DNA from: Streptomyces cellulosae
Lineage (GTDB): Bacteria; Actinomycetota; Actinomycetes; Streptomycetales; Streptomycetaceae
Assembly (NCBI RefSeq): GCF_000721105.1
Contig: NZ_JOEV01000020.1
Span: forward strand, 1-64,000
Direction of reading: 5' to 3'
DNA: 64,000 nucleotides
This document shows positions 46,128 through 54,736 of this stretch, piece after piece. The notes below the pieces were generated by a model that had not been told where the DNA came from, searched no databases, and was given only the letters and a program-made list of their open reading frames with translations. The position numbers and the translations under genes were made by a program. Numbering within the stretch: position 1 is the stretch's first letter; every line of letters starts with the position of its first letter.

Positions 46128-47063
46128 ATGAGCGGCGATGGGGAACGGGACACCTCCCGGTTCGAGGTGAGCGGCTCGCTGGCGCACCGGGTGCCGGATC
46201 TCGGGGCGCTGGAGCTGCTGCTGGCGGTGGCCCGGCTCGGAAGTCTGGGCCAGGCGGCGCGCGAGCTGGGGATCACCCAACCCGCCGCGAGCAGCCGGGT
46301 CCGCTCCATGGAGCGTCAGCTGGGGGTGGCCCTGGTGGACCGCTCGCCCCGCGGCTCCCGGCTCACCGACGCCGGGGCGCTGGTCACCGACTGGGCCCGG
46401 CGGATCGTGGAGGCGGCCGAGGCTTTCGACGTGGGGGCGCAGGCCCTGCGGGACCGCCGTGACTCCCGGCTCCGGGTGGCGGCGAGCATGACCATCGCCG
46501 AGTACCTGCTGCCGGGCTGGCTGCTCGCGCTGCGCGCCCAGCGGCCGGACACCGCGGTGTCGCTGCTGGCGGGCAACTCGGCGGCGGTGGCTCAGCGGCT
46601 GCTGTCGGACGAGGCGGACCTCGGGTTCGTGGAGGGGCTCAGCGTCCCCACCGGGCTGGACTCCGTGGTGATCGCCCATGACCGTCTCATCGTGGTGACG
46701 GCGCCGGGACATCCGTGGGCGCGGCGTCGCCGTCCCCTGGGGTCCTCCGAACTGGCCGCGACACCGCTGATCCTGCGCGAGAAGGGCTCGGGCACGCGTC
46801 AGGTCCTCGACACGGCCCTGGGTGGTCTGGCGCGGCCCCTGATCGAGTTGTCGTCCACCACGGCGGTGAAGGCGGCGGCGGTGAGCGGGGCGGGGCCGGC
46901 CGTGCTCAGCGAACTGGCGGTGCGGGAGGAGCTGGCGATGCGGCGGCTGGTGAGCGTGCCGGTGGACGGGGTTTCGCTGGCGCGGGACCTGAGGGCGGTG
47001 TGGCCCACCGGGCACCGACCGGTGGGACCGGCCCGGGAGCTGCTGTCGCTGACCCGCGGCTAG
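46128..47063 (+). CDS. LysR-family transcriptional regulator
   Basis: A 311-residue regulator with an N-terminal winged HTH (LELLLAVARLGSLGQAARELGITQPAASSRVRSMERQLGVAL broken into its helices at residues 28-68) and a substrate-binding domain resembling CbbR/CysB-type effectors. No divergent target gene is adjacent; upstream lies the BtuF-like gene on the same strand, so its targets are unclear. Converges with the amidotransferase gene, 7 bases between stops. Confidence 0.9.
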   Translation: MSGDGERDTSRFEVSGSLAHRVPDLGALELLLAVARLGSLGQAARELGITQPAASSRVRSMERQLGVALVDRSPRGSRLTDAGALVTDWARRIVEAAEAFDVGAQALRDRRDSRLRVAASMTIAEYLLPGWLLALRAQRPDTAVSLLAGNSAAVAQRLLSDEADLGFVEGLSVPTGLDSVVIAHDRLIVVTAPGHPWARRRRPLGSSELAATPLILREKGSGTRQVLDTALGGLARPLIELSSTTAVKAAAVSGAGPAVLSELAVREELAMRRLVSVPVDGVSLARDLRAVWPTGHRPVGPARELLSLTRG

Positions 47064-47070
47064 GCGGCCG

Positions 47071-47760
47071 TCAGCGACCTGAGGCCGCTTCCACCAGTGC
47101 CCCCATCACCCGTACGTCCTCGCCCATCTCGGGATGCCACTGCACGCCCAGCACCCAGTGCGGGCCGGGCAGCTCGACCGCCTCCACCGTCCCGTCCGCC
47201 GCGTACGCCGAGGCGATCAGGCCCGTGCCGAGGCGGTCGACCGACTGGTGGTGGAAGGTGGGCACCGAGGTCTCCTCCGGGACGACCTCGCCGTACGACG
47301 TGCCCGGCACGGGCTTGACCGGGTGCCGCCCGAAGACTCCGGGCACCTCGGCGTGCCCGTCGATGTGCTGCACGAGCGTGCCGCCCAGGGCGACGTTCAG
47401 CAGCTGCATGCCCCGGCAGATGCCCAGCAGCGGGAGCCGTGCGGCCAGGGCCGCGTCGATCAGCGCGAGTTCCCAGGCGTCCCGGGCGGGGGCGGGCGGT
47501 CCGGTGCGGGGGGCGCGCTCGGCGCCGTAGCGGGCCGGTTCGACGTCAGGGCCGCCCGCGATCACCAGGCCGTCCAGGCGGGCGACGGTCGCCGCGGCGT
47601 GCTCCGCCGCGTCCGGCGGGAGCATCGCGGCCAGCCCGCCCGCGCGCTGTACGAGCCGCGGGTACCCGGCGGGCAGCAGCGCCGCCTCCAGCTCCCACGC
47701 GCCCCAGCGCGTTCCGGCCTCCAGATATGTGCTGACACCGATCAGCGGCCTGCCCGACAT
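47071..47760 (-). CDS. Class I glutamine amidotransferase-like gamma-glutamyl hydrolase (PuuD type)
   Basis: A 229-residue peptidase C26 family protein. The nucleophile elbow LLGICRGMQLLN carries the catalytic Cys, and the His-x-Glu pair is in VQWHPEM. Members cleave gamma-glutamyl amides such as gamma-glutamyl-GABA. Its position beside a GntR gene and glnA4, and shared sequence motifs upstream, suggest it releases glutamate at the end of the gamma-glutamylation pathway encoded here. Substrate is inferred. Confidence 0.88.
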   Translation of the reverse strand: MSGRPLIGVSTYLEAGTRWGAWELEAALLPAGYPRLVQRAGGLAAMLPPDAAEHAAATVARLDGLVIAGGPDVEPARYGAERAPRTGPPAPARDAWELALIDAALAARLPLLGICRGMQLLNVALGGTLVQHIDGHAEVPGVFGRHPVKPVPGTSYGEVVPEETSVPTFHHQSVDRLGTGLIASAYAADGTVEAVELPGPHWVLGVQWHPEMGEDVRVMGALVEAASGR

Positions 47761-47789
47761 GCGCCCCTCCGGCCTCTCAATGGACTGCT

Positions 47790-47832
47790 GTCATACCTTT
47801 TCGATCGGCGTGCCTTCAGGGCGTCATACCTT
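47790..47832. promoter_or_regulatory. Two direct repeats GTCATACCTT upstream of the amidotransferase gene
   Basis: GTCATACCTT occurs at 47790-47799 and 47823-47832, each followed by a TCGA within four bases, 33 bases apart, about three helical turns. On the transcribed strand they read AAGGTATGAC, upstream of the 47760 start. A related half-site occurs in front of glnA4, so this is a candidate site for the adjacent GntR regulator. Confidence 0.5.
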
Positions 47833-47853
47833 CTCGACCCGTGGGCCACCGGT

Positions 47854-48588
47854 TCAGGCCAGGAACCCCCGCAGCAGCGCCGCCGTCCCCGCGCAGTGCT
47901 CCCGCATCATCTCCCGCGCCCCGTCCGCGTCCCCGTCGAGGACCGCCTCGACCAGCGCGGTGTGCTGGCGCTGGGAGTGCTCCAGGTTGCGCACCAGGAG
48001 CGGGATGCAGTCCAGGAGGTCGTTCACCGAGGCCCGTACGGCCGCGTACCGCGCGGTCAGCGTGGGTGAGCCGCACAGCTCGGCGAGGGTGAGGTGGAGC
48101 AGGGTGTCCAGGCGACGGTACTCGGTCAGCGGGGCGTCCTGCGTCGCGGCCAGCGCCTCGCGCAGCCGGTGTGCCTGGTCCGCCGAGAGCCCGTGCGTGG
48201 CGCACAGGCCCGCCGCGCCCACCTCCAGCACCTCCCGGAAACGCAGGACGTCCTCGATGTCGACCGCGGCGATCCGCCGCCGCAGCTCGTCCTCGCCGCG
48301 GGCGTCGGCACGCGGCAGGACAAACGTTCCGCCGTACCGGCCGCGCCGCGACTCGACCAGCCCCTGGTCCTGGAGCACCTTCAGCACCTCGCGCAGGGTC
48401 ACCCGGCTGATCCCCAGCCGCTCCGCCAGCTCCCGCTCCGCGGGCAGCCGTTCGCCGCCCGGCACCAGGCCGAGCCGGACCACCTGGAGGATCTGCTCCA
48501 GCGCCTCCTCGAAGCCGTTGCCCGCCCGCACCGCCCGCAGCACGGGCGTCAACGGGTCGTCCGGGCCGCCGTGAGCCTGCAGCGACAT
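47854..48588 (-). CDS. GntR/FadR-family transcriptional regulator
   Basis: A 244-residue regulator. N-terminal winged HTH (PGGERLPAERELAERLGISRVTLREVLKVL), then an all-helical FadR (FCD) ligand-binding domain with the conserved metal-ligand residues (DTLLHLTLAELCGS and later His). It is divergent from glnA4 across 94 bases and upstream of the amidotransferase gene, so control of the gamma-glutamylation genes is likely. ATG 48588 was chosen over an in-frame codon 21 bases upstream. Confidence 0.9.
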   Translation of the reverse strand: MSLQAHGGPDDPLTPVLRAVRAGNGFEEALEQILQVVRLGLVPGGERLPAERELAERLGISRVTLREVLKVLQDQGLVESRRGRYGGTFVLPRADARGEDELRRRIAAVDIEDVLRFREVLEVGAAGLCATHGLSADQAHRLREALAATQDAPLTEYRRLDTLLHLTLAELCGSPTLTARYAAVRASVNDLLDCIPLLVRNLEHSQRQHTALVEAVLDGDADGAREMMREHCAGTAALLRGFLA

Positions 48589-48611
48589 ATGGCCGCGCCC
48601 CCTTCCCAAGC

Positions 48612-48633
48612 AAAGGTTCTCCGCAATACCTTA
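48612..48633. promoter_or_regulatory. Candidate GntR operator between the regulator and glnA4
   Basis: The imperfect inverted repeat AAAGGT ... ATACCTT (48612-48632) lies midway between the divergent starts. Its right arm matches the ATACCTT core of the two repeats upstream of the amidotransferase, linking the three sites. Confidence 0.5.
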
Positions 48634-48682
48634 TGGCTTCCGGCCCGGCCGAAAAAGCGCGAAGAAGCCGAAGGAGCGTTCC

Positions 48683-50053
48683 GTGGCAGACCGCACACCC
48701 CCGCTGAGCGTCGAGGAGCTGCACACCCTCGTCGCCGGCGGTGAGATCGACACTGTCGTCCTGGCCTTCCCCGACATGCAAGGGCGGCTGCAGGGCAAGC
48801 GGTTCGCCGCCCGTTTCTTCCTCGACGAGGTCCTCCACCACGGCACCGAGGGCTGCAACTACCTCCTCGCCGTCGACACCGAGATGAACACCGTCGACGG
48901 GTACGCCATGTCCTCCTGGGACCGGGGCTACGGGGACTTCGCCATGCACCCCGACCTGTCCACCCTGCGCCGCGTCCCCTGGAACGCCGGCACGGCCATG
49001 CTCATCGCCGACCTCGCCTGGAACGACGGCTCCCCGGTCGTCGCCGCCCCCCGCCAGATCCTGCGCCGCCAGCTGGAACGCCTCGCCGAGCACGGCTTCA
49101 CCGCCCAGGTCGGCACGGAGCTGGAGTTCATCGTCTTCAAGGACACCTACGAGCAGGCGTGGGACGCCGACTACCGCGGCCTGACCCCGGTCAACCAGTA
49201 CAACGTCGACTACTCGGTGCTCGGGACCGGCCGCGTCGAGCCCCTGCTGCGCCGCATCCGCAACGACATGGCCGCCGCCGGCCTCACCGTCGAGTCCGCC
49301 AAGGGCGAGTGCAACCCCGGCCAGCACGAGATCGTCTTCCGCTACGACGAGGCCCTGGTCACCTGCGACCAGCACGCCGTCTACAAGACCGGCGCCAAGG
49401 AGATCGCCTCCCAGGAGGGCGTCTCGCTCACCTTCATGGCCAAGTACAACGAGCGCGAGGGCAACTCCTGCCACATCCACCTCTCGCTCACCGACTCGGC
49501 CGGCGACAACGCCATGGCGGGCTCCTCCCAGGACGAGGGCGGCATGTCCGACGTCATGCGCCACTTCCTCGCCGGGCAGCTGGCCGCGCTGAGGGACTTC
49601 TCGCTCCTGTACGCCCCCAACATCAACTCCTACAAGCGGTTCCAGCCGGGGTCCTTCGCCCCGACCGCCGTCGCCTGGGGCTACGACAACCGCACCTGCG
49701 CCCTCCGGGTGGTCGGCCACGGCCGCTCCCTGCGCTTCGAGAACCGGCTCCCCGGCGGCGACGTCAACCCGCACCTCGCGGTGGCCGGGCTGGTGGCGGC
49801 CGGCCTGTACGGCATCGAGCAGAAGCTGGAACTCCCGGATGCCTGCACGGGCAACGCCTACACCGCCGACTACGCGCACGTCCCCTCCACGCTCCGCGAG
49901 GCCGCCGAACTCTGGGAGAACAGCCCGATCGCCAAGGCCGCCTTCGGTGACGAGGTCGTCGCGCACTACCGCAACATGGCCCGCGTCGAGCTGGACGCCT
50001 TCGACGCCGCGGTGACCGACTGGGAGCTGCGCCGCTCCTTCGAACGCATGTGA
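48683..50053 (+). CDS. glnA4: Glutamine synthetase-like gamma-glutamylamide synthetase GlnA4
   Basis: A 456-residue glutamine synthetase paralogue. The N-terminal beta-grasp part and catalytic barrel are complete: TELEFIVF, AKGECNPGQHEIVFRYDEAL, NSCHIHLSL and ENRLPGGDVNPHLAVAGL hold the metal, glutamate and ATP ligands. In S. coelicolor the equivalent enzyme glutamylates ethanolamine instead of ammonia. Neighbouring aldehyde dehydrogenase and SDR genes, and the PuuD-like hydrolase, fit that route. GTG start at 48683 lies in the 94-base divergent region. Confidence 0.9.
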   Translation: MADRTPPLSVEELHTLVAGGEIDTVVLAFPDMQGRLQGKRFAARFFLDEVLHHGTEGCNYLLAVDTEMNTVDGYAMSSWDRGYGDFAMHPDLSTLRRVPWNAGTAMLIADLAWNDGSPVVAAPRQILRRQLERLAEHGFTAQVGTELEFIVFKDTYEQAWDADYRGLTPVNQYNVDYSVLGTGRVEPLLRRIRNDMAAAGLTVESAKGECNPGQHEIVFRYDEALVTCDQHAVYKTGAKEIASQEGVSLTFMAKYNEREGNSCHIHLSLTDSAGDNAMAGSSQDEGGMSDVMRHFLAGQLAALRDFSLLYAPNINSYKRFQPGSFAPTAVAWGYDNRTCALRVVGHGRSLRFENRLPGGDVNPHLAVAGLVAAGLYGIEQKLELPDACTGNAYTADYAHVPSTLREAAELWENSPIAKAAFGDEVVAHYRNMARVELDAFDAAVTDWELRRSFERM

Positions 50054-50061
50054 GGTCAGCC

Positions 50062-51441
50062 TTGTCCCACGAGCACGAACTCCAGGTACTGAACCCCGCG
50101 ACCGAAGAGGCCGTCGCCACGGTCCCGGCCGCCACCGCGGCCGACGTGGACGAGGCCGTCGTACGCGCCACGCGGGCACAGGTCCGGTGGGCCGCCCTCG
50201 CACCCGGCGACCGGGCCCGGCTGCTGCGCCGGTTCGCCGTCGCCGTGGACGAACACGTCGAGGAACTGGCGCAGTCGGAGGTCCGCGAGGCAGGTCACAC
50301 CGTCGGCAACGCCCGCTGGGAAGCGGGCAACGTACGCGATCTGCTCGACTACGCGGCCGGGGGAGTGGAGCGGCTGACGGGACGGCAGATCCCGGTGCCC
50401 GGCGGCCTCGACGTCACCATCCTCGAACCGCTGGGCGTCGTCGGCGTCATCGCGCCCTGGAACTTCCCGATGCCGATCGCGGCCTGGGGCACCGCCCCGG
50501 CGCTCGCGGCCGGCAACGCGGTCATCCTCAAGCCCGCCGAGACGACCCCGCTGACCGCCCTGCGCCTGGCCGAACTGGCCCTGGAGGCAGGCCTGCCCGA
50601 GGGGCTGTTCCAGGTGCTTCCCGGACACGGCCCCGTCGCGGGCAACGCGCTCGTCGAGCACCCGGGTGTCGCGAAGATCGTCTTCACCGGGTCGACGGCC
50701 GTGGGCAAACAGGTGTTGGCGAAGGGCTCGGCGCTCCTCAAGCGCGTCACCCTCGAACTCGGCGGCAAGAGCCCCAACATCGTCTTCGCCGACGCGGACA
50801 TCGAGGCCGCCGCCGCCGCGGCTCCCATGGCCTTCCTCGACAACTCCGGCCAGGACTGCTGCGCCCGCACCCGCATCCTCGTCCAGCGCTCCGCCTACGA
50901 CCGCTTCCTCGACCTCCTGGCGCCGGCGATCGAGTCCGTCCGCGTCGGCGACCCGGCCGACGAGACGACGGACATGGGCCCGCTGATCTCCAAGGTCCAA
51001 CTGGAGCGCGTGCGTTCGTACGTTCCGTCGGACACCGACGGCATCCGCGGCAAGGCACCCGAAGGCCCCGGTTTCTGGTTCCCGCCCACCGTCCTCACCG
51101 GCGTCGACCCGCATGCGCGCGTGGCCGTCGAGGAGGTCTTCGGCCCCGTCGCCGTCGTCCTGCCCTTCGACGACGAGGCCGACGCCATCCGGCTCGCCAA
51201 CGCCACCGACTACGGCCTGGCCGGCTCCATCTGGACCCGGGACGTCGGCCGCGCCCTGCGCGTCTCCCAGGCGGTCAGGGCGGGCAACCTGTCCGTCAAC
51301 TCGCATTCCAGCGTCCGCTACTGGACGCCCTTCGGCGGCTTCAAACAGTCCGGCATCGGCCGTGAACTCGGCCCGGACGCCCTTGCCGCCTTCACCGAGA
51401 CCAAGAACGTCTTCATCAGCACGGAGGGCCCCGCACAGTGA
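50062..51441 (+). CDS. Aldehyde dehydrogenase
   Basis: A 459-residue NAD(P)-dependent aldehyde dehydrogenase. Substrate channel LGVVGVIAPWNFPMPIAAWGTAPALAAGNAV, the catalytic Glu in LELGGKSPNIVFADA and the catalytic Cys in NSGQDCCARTRIL are visible. It probably oxidises the gamma-glutamyl aldehyde produced downstream of glnA4. I prefer the TTG at 50062, which has GAGGTC as ribosome site, to the GTG at 50050, which overlaps the glnA4 stop without a ribosome site. Ends with a 4-base overlap on the SDR gene. Confidence 0.9.
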   Translation: MSHEHELQVLNPATEEAVATVPAATAADVDEAVVRATRAQVRWAALAPGDRARLLRRFAVAVDEHVEELAQSEVREAGHTVGNARWEAGNVRDLLDYAAGGVERLTGRQIPVPGGLDVTILEPLGVVGVIAPWNFPMPIAAWGTAPALAAGNAVILKPAETTPLTALRLAELALEAGLPEGLFQVLPGHGPVAGNALVEHPGVAKIVFTGSTAVGKQVLAKGSALLKRVTLELGGKSPNIVFADADIEAAAAAAPMAFLDNSGQDCCARTRILVQRSAYDRFLDLLAPAIESVRVGDPADETTDMGPLISKVQLERVRSYVPSDTDGIRGKAPEGPGFWFPPTVLTGVDPHARVAVEEVFGPVAVVLPFDDEADAIRLANATDYGLAGSIWTRDVGRALRVSQAVRAGNLSVNSHSSVRYWTPFGGFKQSGIGRELGPDALAAFTETKNVFISTEGPAQ

Positions 51442-52226
51442 CCGCATCCGACGACATCATCTGCCGCCGCCTGGTCGGCCGCACCGCCGTCATCACCGGA
51501 GCCGGCAGCGGCATCGGCCTCGCCACCACCCGCCGGCTCGCCTCCGAGGGCGCGCACGTCGTCTGCGGCGACGTCGACGAGGCTCGCGGCAAGGCCGCCG
51601 CCGAGGAGGCCGGCGGGACCTTCGTGAAGGTCGACGTCACCGACCCCGAGCAGGTCGAGGCGCTGTTCAGGACGGCGTACGACACCTACGGCAGCGTCGA
51701 CATCGCCTTCAACAACGCCGGCATCTCCCCGCCCGACGACGACTCCATCCTGGAGACCGGCCTGGAGGCCTGGAAGCGCGTCCAGGAGGTCAACCTGACC
51801 TCCGTCTACCTGTGCTGCAAGGCCGCCATCCCCTACATGCGGCGACAGGGCAAGGGCTCCATCATCAACACCGCGTCCTTCGTGGCCCGGATGGGCGCGG
51901 CGACCTCGCAGATCTCGTACACCGCGTCCAAGGGCGGTGTCCTGGCCATGTCCCGTGAGCTGGGCGTGCAGTTCGCGCGGGAGGGCATCAGGGTCAACGC
52001 CCTGTGCCCGGGCCCCGTCAACACCCCCCTCCTGCAGGAGCTGTTCGCCAAGGACCCCGAGCGGGCCGCCCGCCGGCTCGTGCACATCCCGCTCGGCCGG
52101 TTCGCCGAGGCCGAGGAGATCGCCGCCGCCGTCGCCTTCCTGGCCAGCGACGACTCCTCCTTCGTGAACGCCTCCGACTTCCTGGTGGACGGCGGGATCT
52201 CCGGGGCTTACGTCACACCGCTGTAG
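51438..52226 (+). CDS. Short-chain dehydrogenase/reductase
   Basis: A 262-residue classical SDR. TGAGSGIGLAT cofactor motif, NNAG in AFNNAGISPP, catalytic Ser in NTASFVARMG and YTASK for Tyr and Lys. It starts inside the aldehyde dehydrogenase stop, so both are translated together. In this pathway context it could oxidise the alcohol group of a gamma-glutamylated amino alcohol; the substrate is inferred. Confidence 0.92.
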   Translation: MTASDDIICRRLVGRTAVITGAGSGIGLATTRRLASEGAHVVCGDVDEARGKAAAEEAGGTFVKVDVTDPEQVEALFRTAYDTYGSVDIAFNNAGISPPDDDSILETGLEAWKRVQEVNLTSVYLCCKAAIPYMRRQGKGSIINTASFVARMGAATSQISYTASKGGVLAMSRELGVQFAREGIRVNALCPGPVNTPLLQELFAKDPERAARRLVHIPLGRFAEAEEIAAAVAFLASDDSSFVNASDFLVDGGISGAYVTPL

Positions 52227-52247
52227 AGCCCGTCCTACAGTGCCGGG

Positions 52248-53246
52248 ATGAGCATGACGCCTCCGCCCGGCTGGTACCCCGACCCCTCGGCCCCGCATCT
52301 GGAGCGCTGGTGGGACGGGACCGCGTGGACCGACCACCGCCGCGGCCCGGAGGCCTTCGGGCCTCCGGGACCGCCGCAGGCCGCCGGGGGTCCGACCGCC
52401 GGGGGCGTCGGCGGGGCTATGGGTGGGGGCGCCGGTGGGGTGGTCGGCGGGGCTTCGGGCGGGGCTTCCGGGCGGGCCAAGGCCGTCGCCCTGGGCGCCG
52501 CCGGGCTCGTCCTGGTCGCCGCTGTCGTCACGGGAGCGTTCGTCCTGCGCGACAGCGACGACGGCGACCCGAACGTGAACACCGCGCCGACCCTGGTGGC
52601 TCCCCCCTCCTCGACGGCGCAGACGGCACAGACGGCGCCGGGCAGTCCCACACCGACGCCGTCCGCCGACGACCCGGCCGTCGTGGTGGACCAGCTCAAC
52701 GGCATCACCCTGCCGTTGCCCGACGGCTGGACCAGGCCGGAGAACGTCTCCTCGGAGGACGTCGTCATGATGACCGGCGACGGGACCTACGACTGCCCCG
52801 CCGGTGTCGGCCTCTGCCGCCACGGCCTGGTCTTCTCGCGCACGGTCACCGCGACCGACGAACACTCCCCCGAGGCCCTCGCCAAGGCCGACATCTCCGA
52901 GGCCGCCGACGATGCCTACGACCGCGACTCCCTCGACCAGCGCCCGTACGGCGGGATCGAGTCCCGCCGGAGCGTCGGGTCCGGGCAGGTCGCGGTGGCG
53001 GGCCGGGCCGGGTACTTCGTGCGCTGGCGGGTGACGACGGCCAAGGGCCCCGGCGGCTACGTGCAGTCGCTGGTGTTCCCGTCCAGCGTCGGCAGCGAGT
53101 CGCCGGTCCTCGTACGGTTCGTCTTCGACGCGGGCCCGGACGGCCCCCCGCTCGCCGACATGGACCGCATCACCAAGGGAATCCGGGCGGTCGGCGACGC
53201 GGGCACCGGCGGCGGGGTCGGCAGCAGCATCGGCCCGACGAACTGA
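52248..53246 (+). CDS. DUF2510 membrane-anchored protein
   Basis: A 332-residue protein. Residues 5-32 form the DUF2510 motif (PPGWYPDPSAPHLERWWDGTAWTDH), then a Gly/Ala-rich linker and one transmembrane helix (about 80-105, KAVALGAAGLVLVAAVVTGAFVL). The C-terminal domain (about 140-325) is predicted to lie outside the membrane and contains two Cys near residue 185. Function unknown; it lies 21 bases after the SDR gene and may not belong to that pathway. Confidence 0.8.
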   Translation: MSMTPPPGWYPDPSAPHLERWWDGTAWTDHRRGPEAFGPPGPPQAAGGPTAGGVGGAMGGGAGGVVGGASGGASGRAKAVALGAAGLVLVAAVVTGAFVLRDSDDGDPNVNTAPTLVAPPSSTAQTAQTAPGSPTPTPSADDPAVVVDQLNGITLPLPDGWTRPENVSSEDVVMMTGDGTYDCPAGVGLCRHGLVFSRTVTATDEHSPEALAKADISEAADDAYDRDSLDQRPYGGIESRRSVGSGQVAVAGRAGYFVRWRVTTAKGPGGYVQSLVFPSSVGSESPVLVRFVFDAGPDGPPLADMDRITKGIRAVGDAGTGGGVGSSIGPTN

Positions 53247-53255
53247 GACGCCGCG

Positions 53256-54458
53256 CTAGAGGAAGGTGTGGCCCTCCCCGCGGTACGTCGGGACGGTCGC
53301 CGTCACCGTGTCGCCCTCGATCAGGTGCAGGGTGTCGAACCGCTCGCACAGCTCACCGGCCTTCGCGTGCCGGAACCACACCTTGTCGCCGAGGAGGAGG
53401 TCGTCGGCGGGGGAGCCGAGCAGCGGTGTCTGGACCTCGCCCGGCCCCTCCTGGGGGTCGTACCTCAGGCCTTCCGGCAGGTACGGCACCGGCAGCCGGT
53501 CGGGCCCGGGCGCGCCCGAGGCGGGATAGCCGCCGCCGAGAACGGTCACCACGCCGACCCCCGGCCGCCGCACGACGGGCTGGGCGAACAGGGCCGCCGG
53601 ACGCCCGCTGAAGGACGTGTAGTTGTCGAACAGTCGCGGGACGTACAGTCCCGATCCGGCGCCTATCTCGGTGACCGCGTCCTCCGCGGCGGTGTGTTGG
53701 ACACTGCCCGTGCCGCCGCCGTTGACGAACTCCAGGTCCGGCACCACGGCCCGCACCGCCCGCACCACCGCGGCGCGTCGCTCGGCGAGTTCCCGGCGGG
53801 CGGTGGCCTGCATCAGCCGCACGGCACGCGAGCGCAGCGGCCGCCCGGCGACGGCGTCCCCGACGCCGGCGATGTGCCCCTCGTACGCCATGATCCCGAC
53901 GACCTTGAACCCCCGCCGCCGGGCCACGGCACGGGCCATGTCGGCGACCTGGGCGGGGGAGTGCAGCGGCGAGCGGCGGGCCCCGACCCGCACGCGGCCC
54001 CCGAGCAGCTTCAGTGAGGTGTCCAACTCCAGGCAGACCCGGATGACTTCGCGTCCGCCGTCGCGGGCGTCGTCGATCAGCCTGAGCTGCGCCGGGTCGT
54101 CGACCATCACGGTCACGGCGGCGGCGAGCTTGGGATCGGCCGCCAACTCGGCGAATCCGGCGCGGTCGGCGGACGGGTAGGCGAGCAGGACGTCGTCGAA
54201 TCCGCTCCGGGCCAGCCAGAGGGACTCGGCGAGGGTGAAGGACATGATGCCCGCGAACCCGTCCCGCGCGAGCACGCGTTCGAGCAGGGCCCGGCAGCGT
54301 ACGGACTTGCTGGCGAGGCGGATCGGCTTGCCGCCGGCACGACGGACGAGATCGTCCGCGTTGGCGTCGAAGGCGTCCAGGTCCACGATCGCGAGGGGGG
54401 CGTCGAGATGGGCGGTGGCCCGGTCGTAACGGGCCCGGTCGGCGGCGCGCGCAGTCAT
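53256..54458 (-). CDS. PLP-dependent amino acid aldolase/deaminase of the alanine racemase fold
   Basis: A 400-residue fold-type III PLP enzyme. PLP-binding Lys lies in KPIRLASKSVRCRALLERVL, the GFKVVGIMAYEGHIAGVGD stretch and the C-terminal FRHAKAGELCERFDTLHLI complete the barrel and metal-binding domain of D-threonine aldolase/D-serine dehydratase-like proteins. Substrate not determinable. ATG 54458. Convergent with the DUF2510 gene. A 278-base region separates it from the divergent Pro/Ser-rich membrane protein and probably holds both promoters. Confidence 0.85.
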   Translation of the reverse strand: MTARAADRARYDRATAHLDAPLAIVDLDAFDANADDLVRRAGGKPIRLASKSVRCRALLERVLARDGFAGIMSFTLAESLWLARSGFDDVLLAYPSADRAGFAELAADPKLAAAVTVMVDDPAQLRLIDDARDGGREVIRVCLELDTSLKLLGGRVRVGARRSPLHSPAQVADMARAVARRRGFKVVGIMAYEGHIAGVGDAVAGRPLRSRAVRLMQATARRELAERRAAVVRAVRAVVPDLEFVNGGGTGSVQHTAAEDAVTEIGAGSGLYVPRLFDNYTSFSGRPAALFAQPVVRRPGVGVVTVLGGGYPASGAPGPDRLPVPYLPEGLRYDPQEGPGEVQTPLLGSPADDLLLGDKVWFRHAKAGELCERFDTLHLIEGDTVTATVPTYRGEGHTFL

Positions 54459-54736
54459 GGACGCAGCCTGCCAGACAGGATTACCGCAGGGTAGGGGGAC
54501 GTTCCGGGCAGATGCCCCGGGCTCGCGGACTGGTTCCCGTTCGTCCGGCAACAACCCGTAGAGTGACGCGCACGCACGGAGGACCGTCCCGTCCCCGGCC
54601 GCAGGGCCGCAGCGGGATGCCGGTCCGCCCGCGCGGGTATGCGTGCCCGGACGGCGTGGTCCACGCCGGGCCGGGCCGACGGTGACACTGGCCCGCGTAC
54701 GAGGAGACGGCCCGGGCACGAGGAAACGGGGGGTGC

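Noticed and set aside
47854..50203. A 795-codon minus-strand frame extending upstream of the GntR gene through glnA4
   Set aside because: The glnA4 protein on the plus strand is complete and conserved, so the extension is antisense to it.
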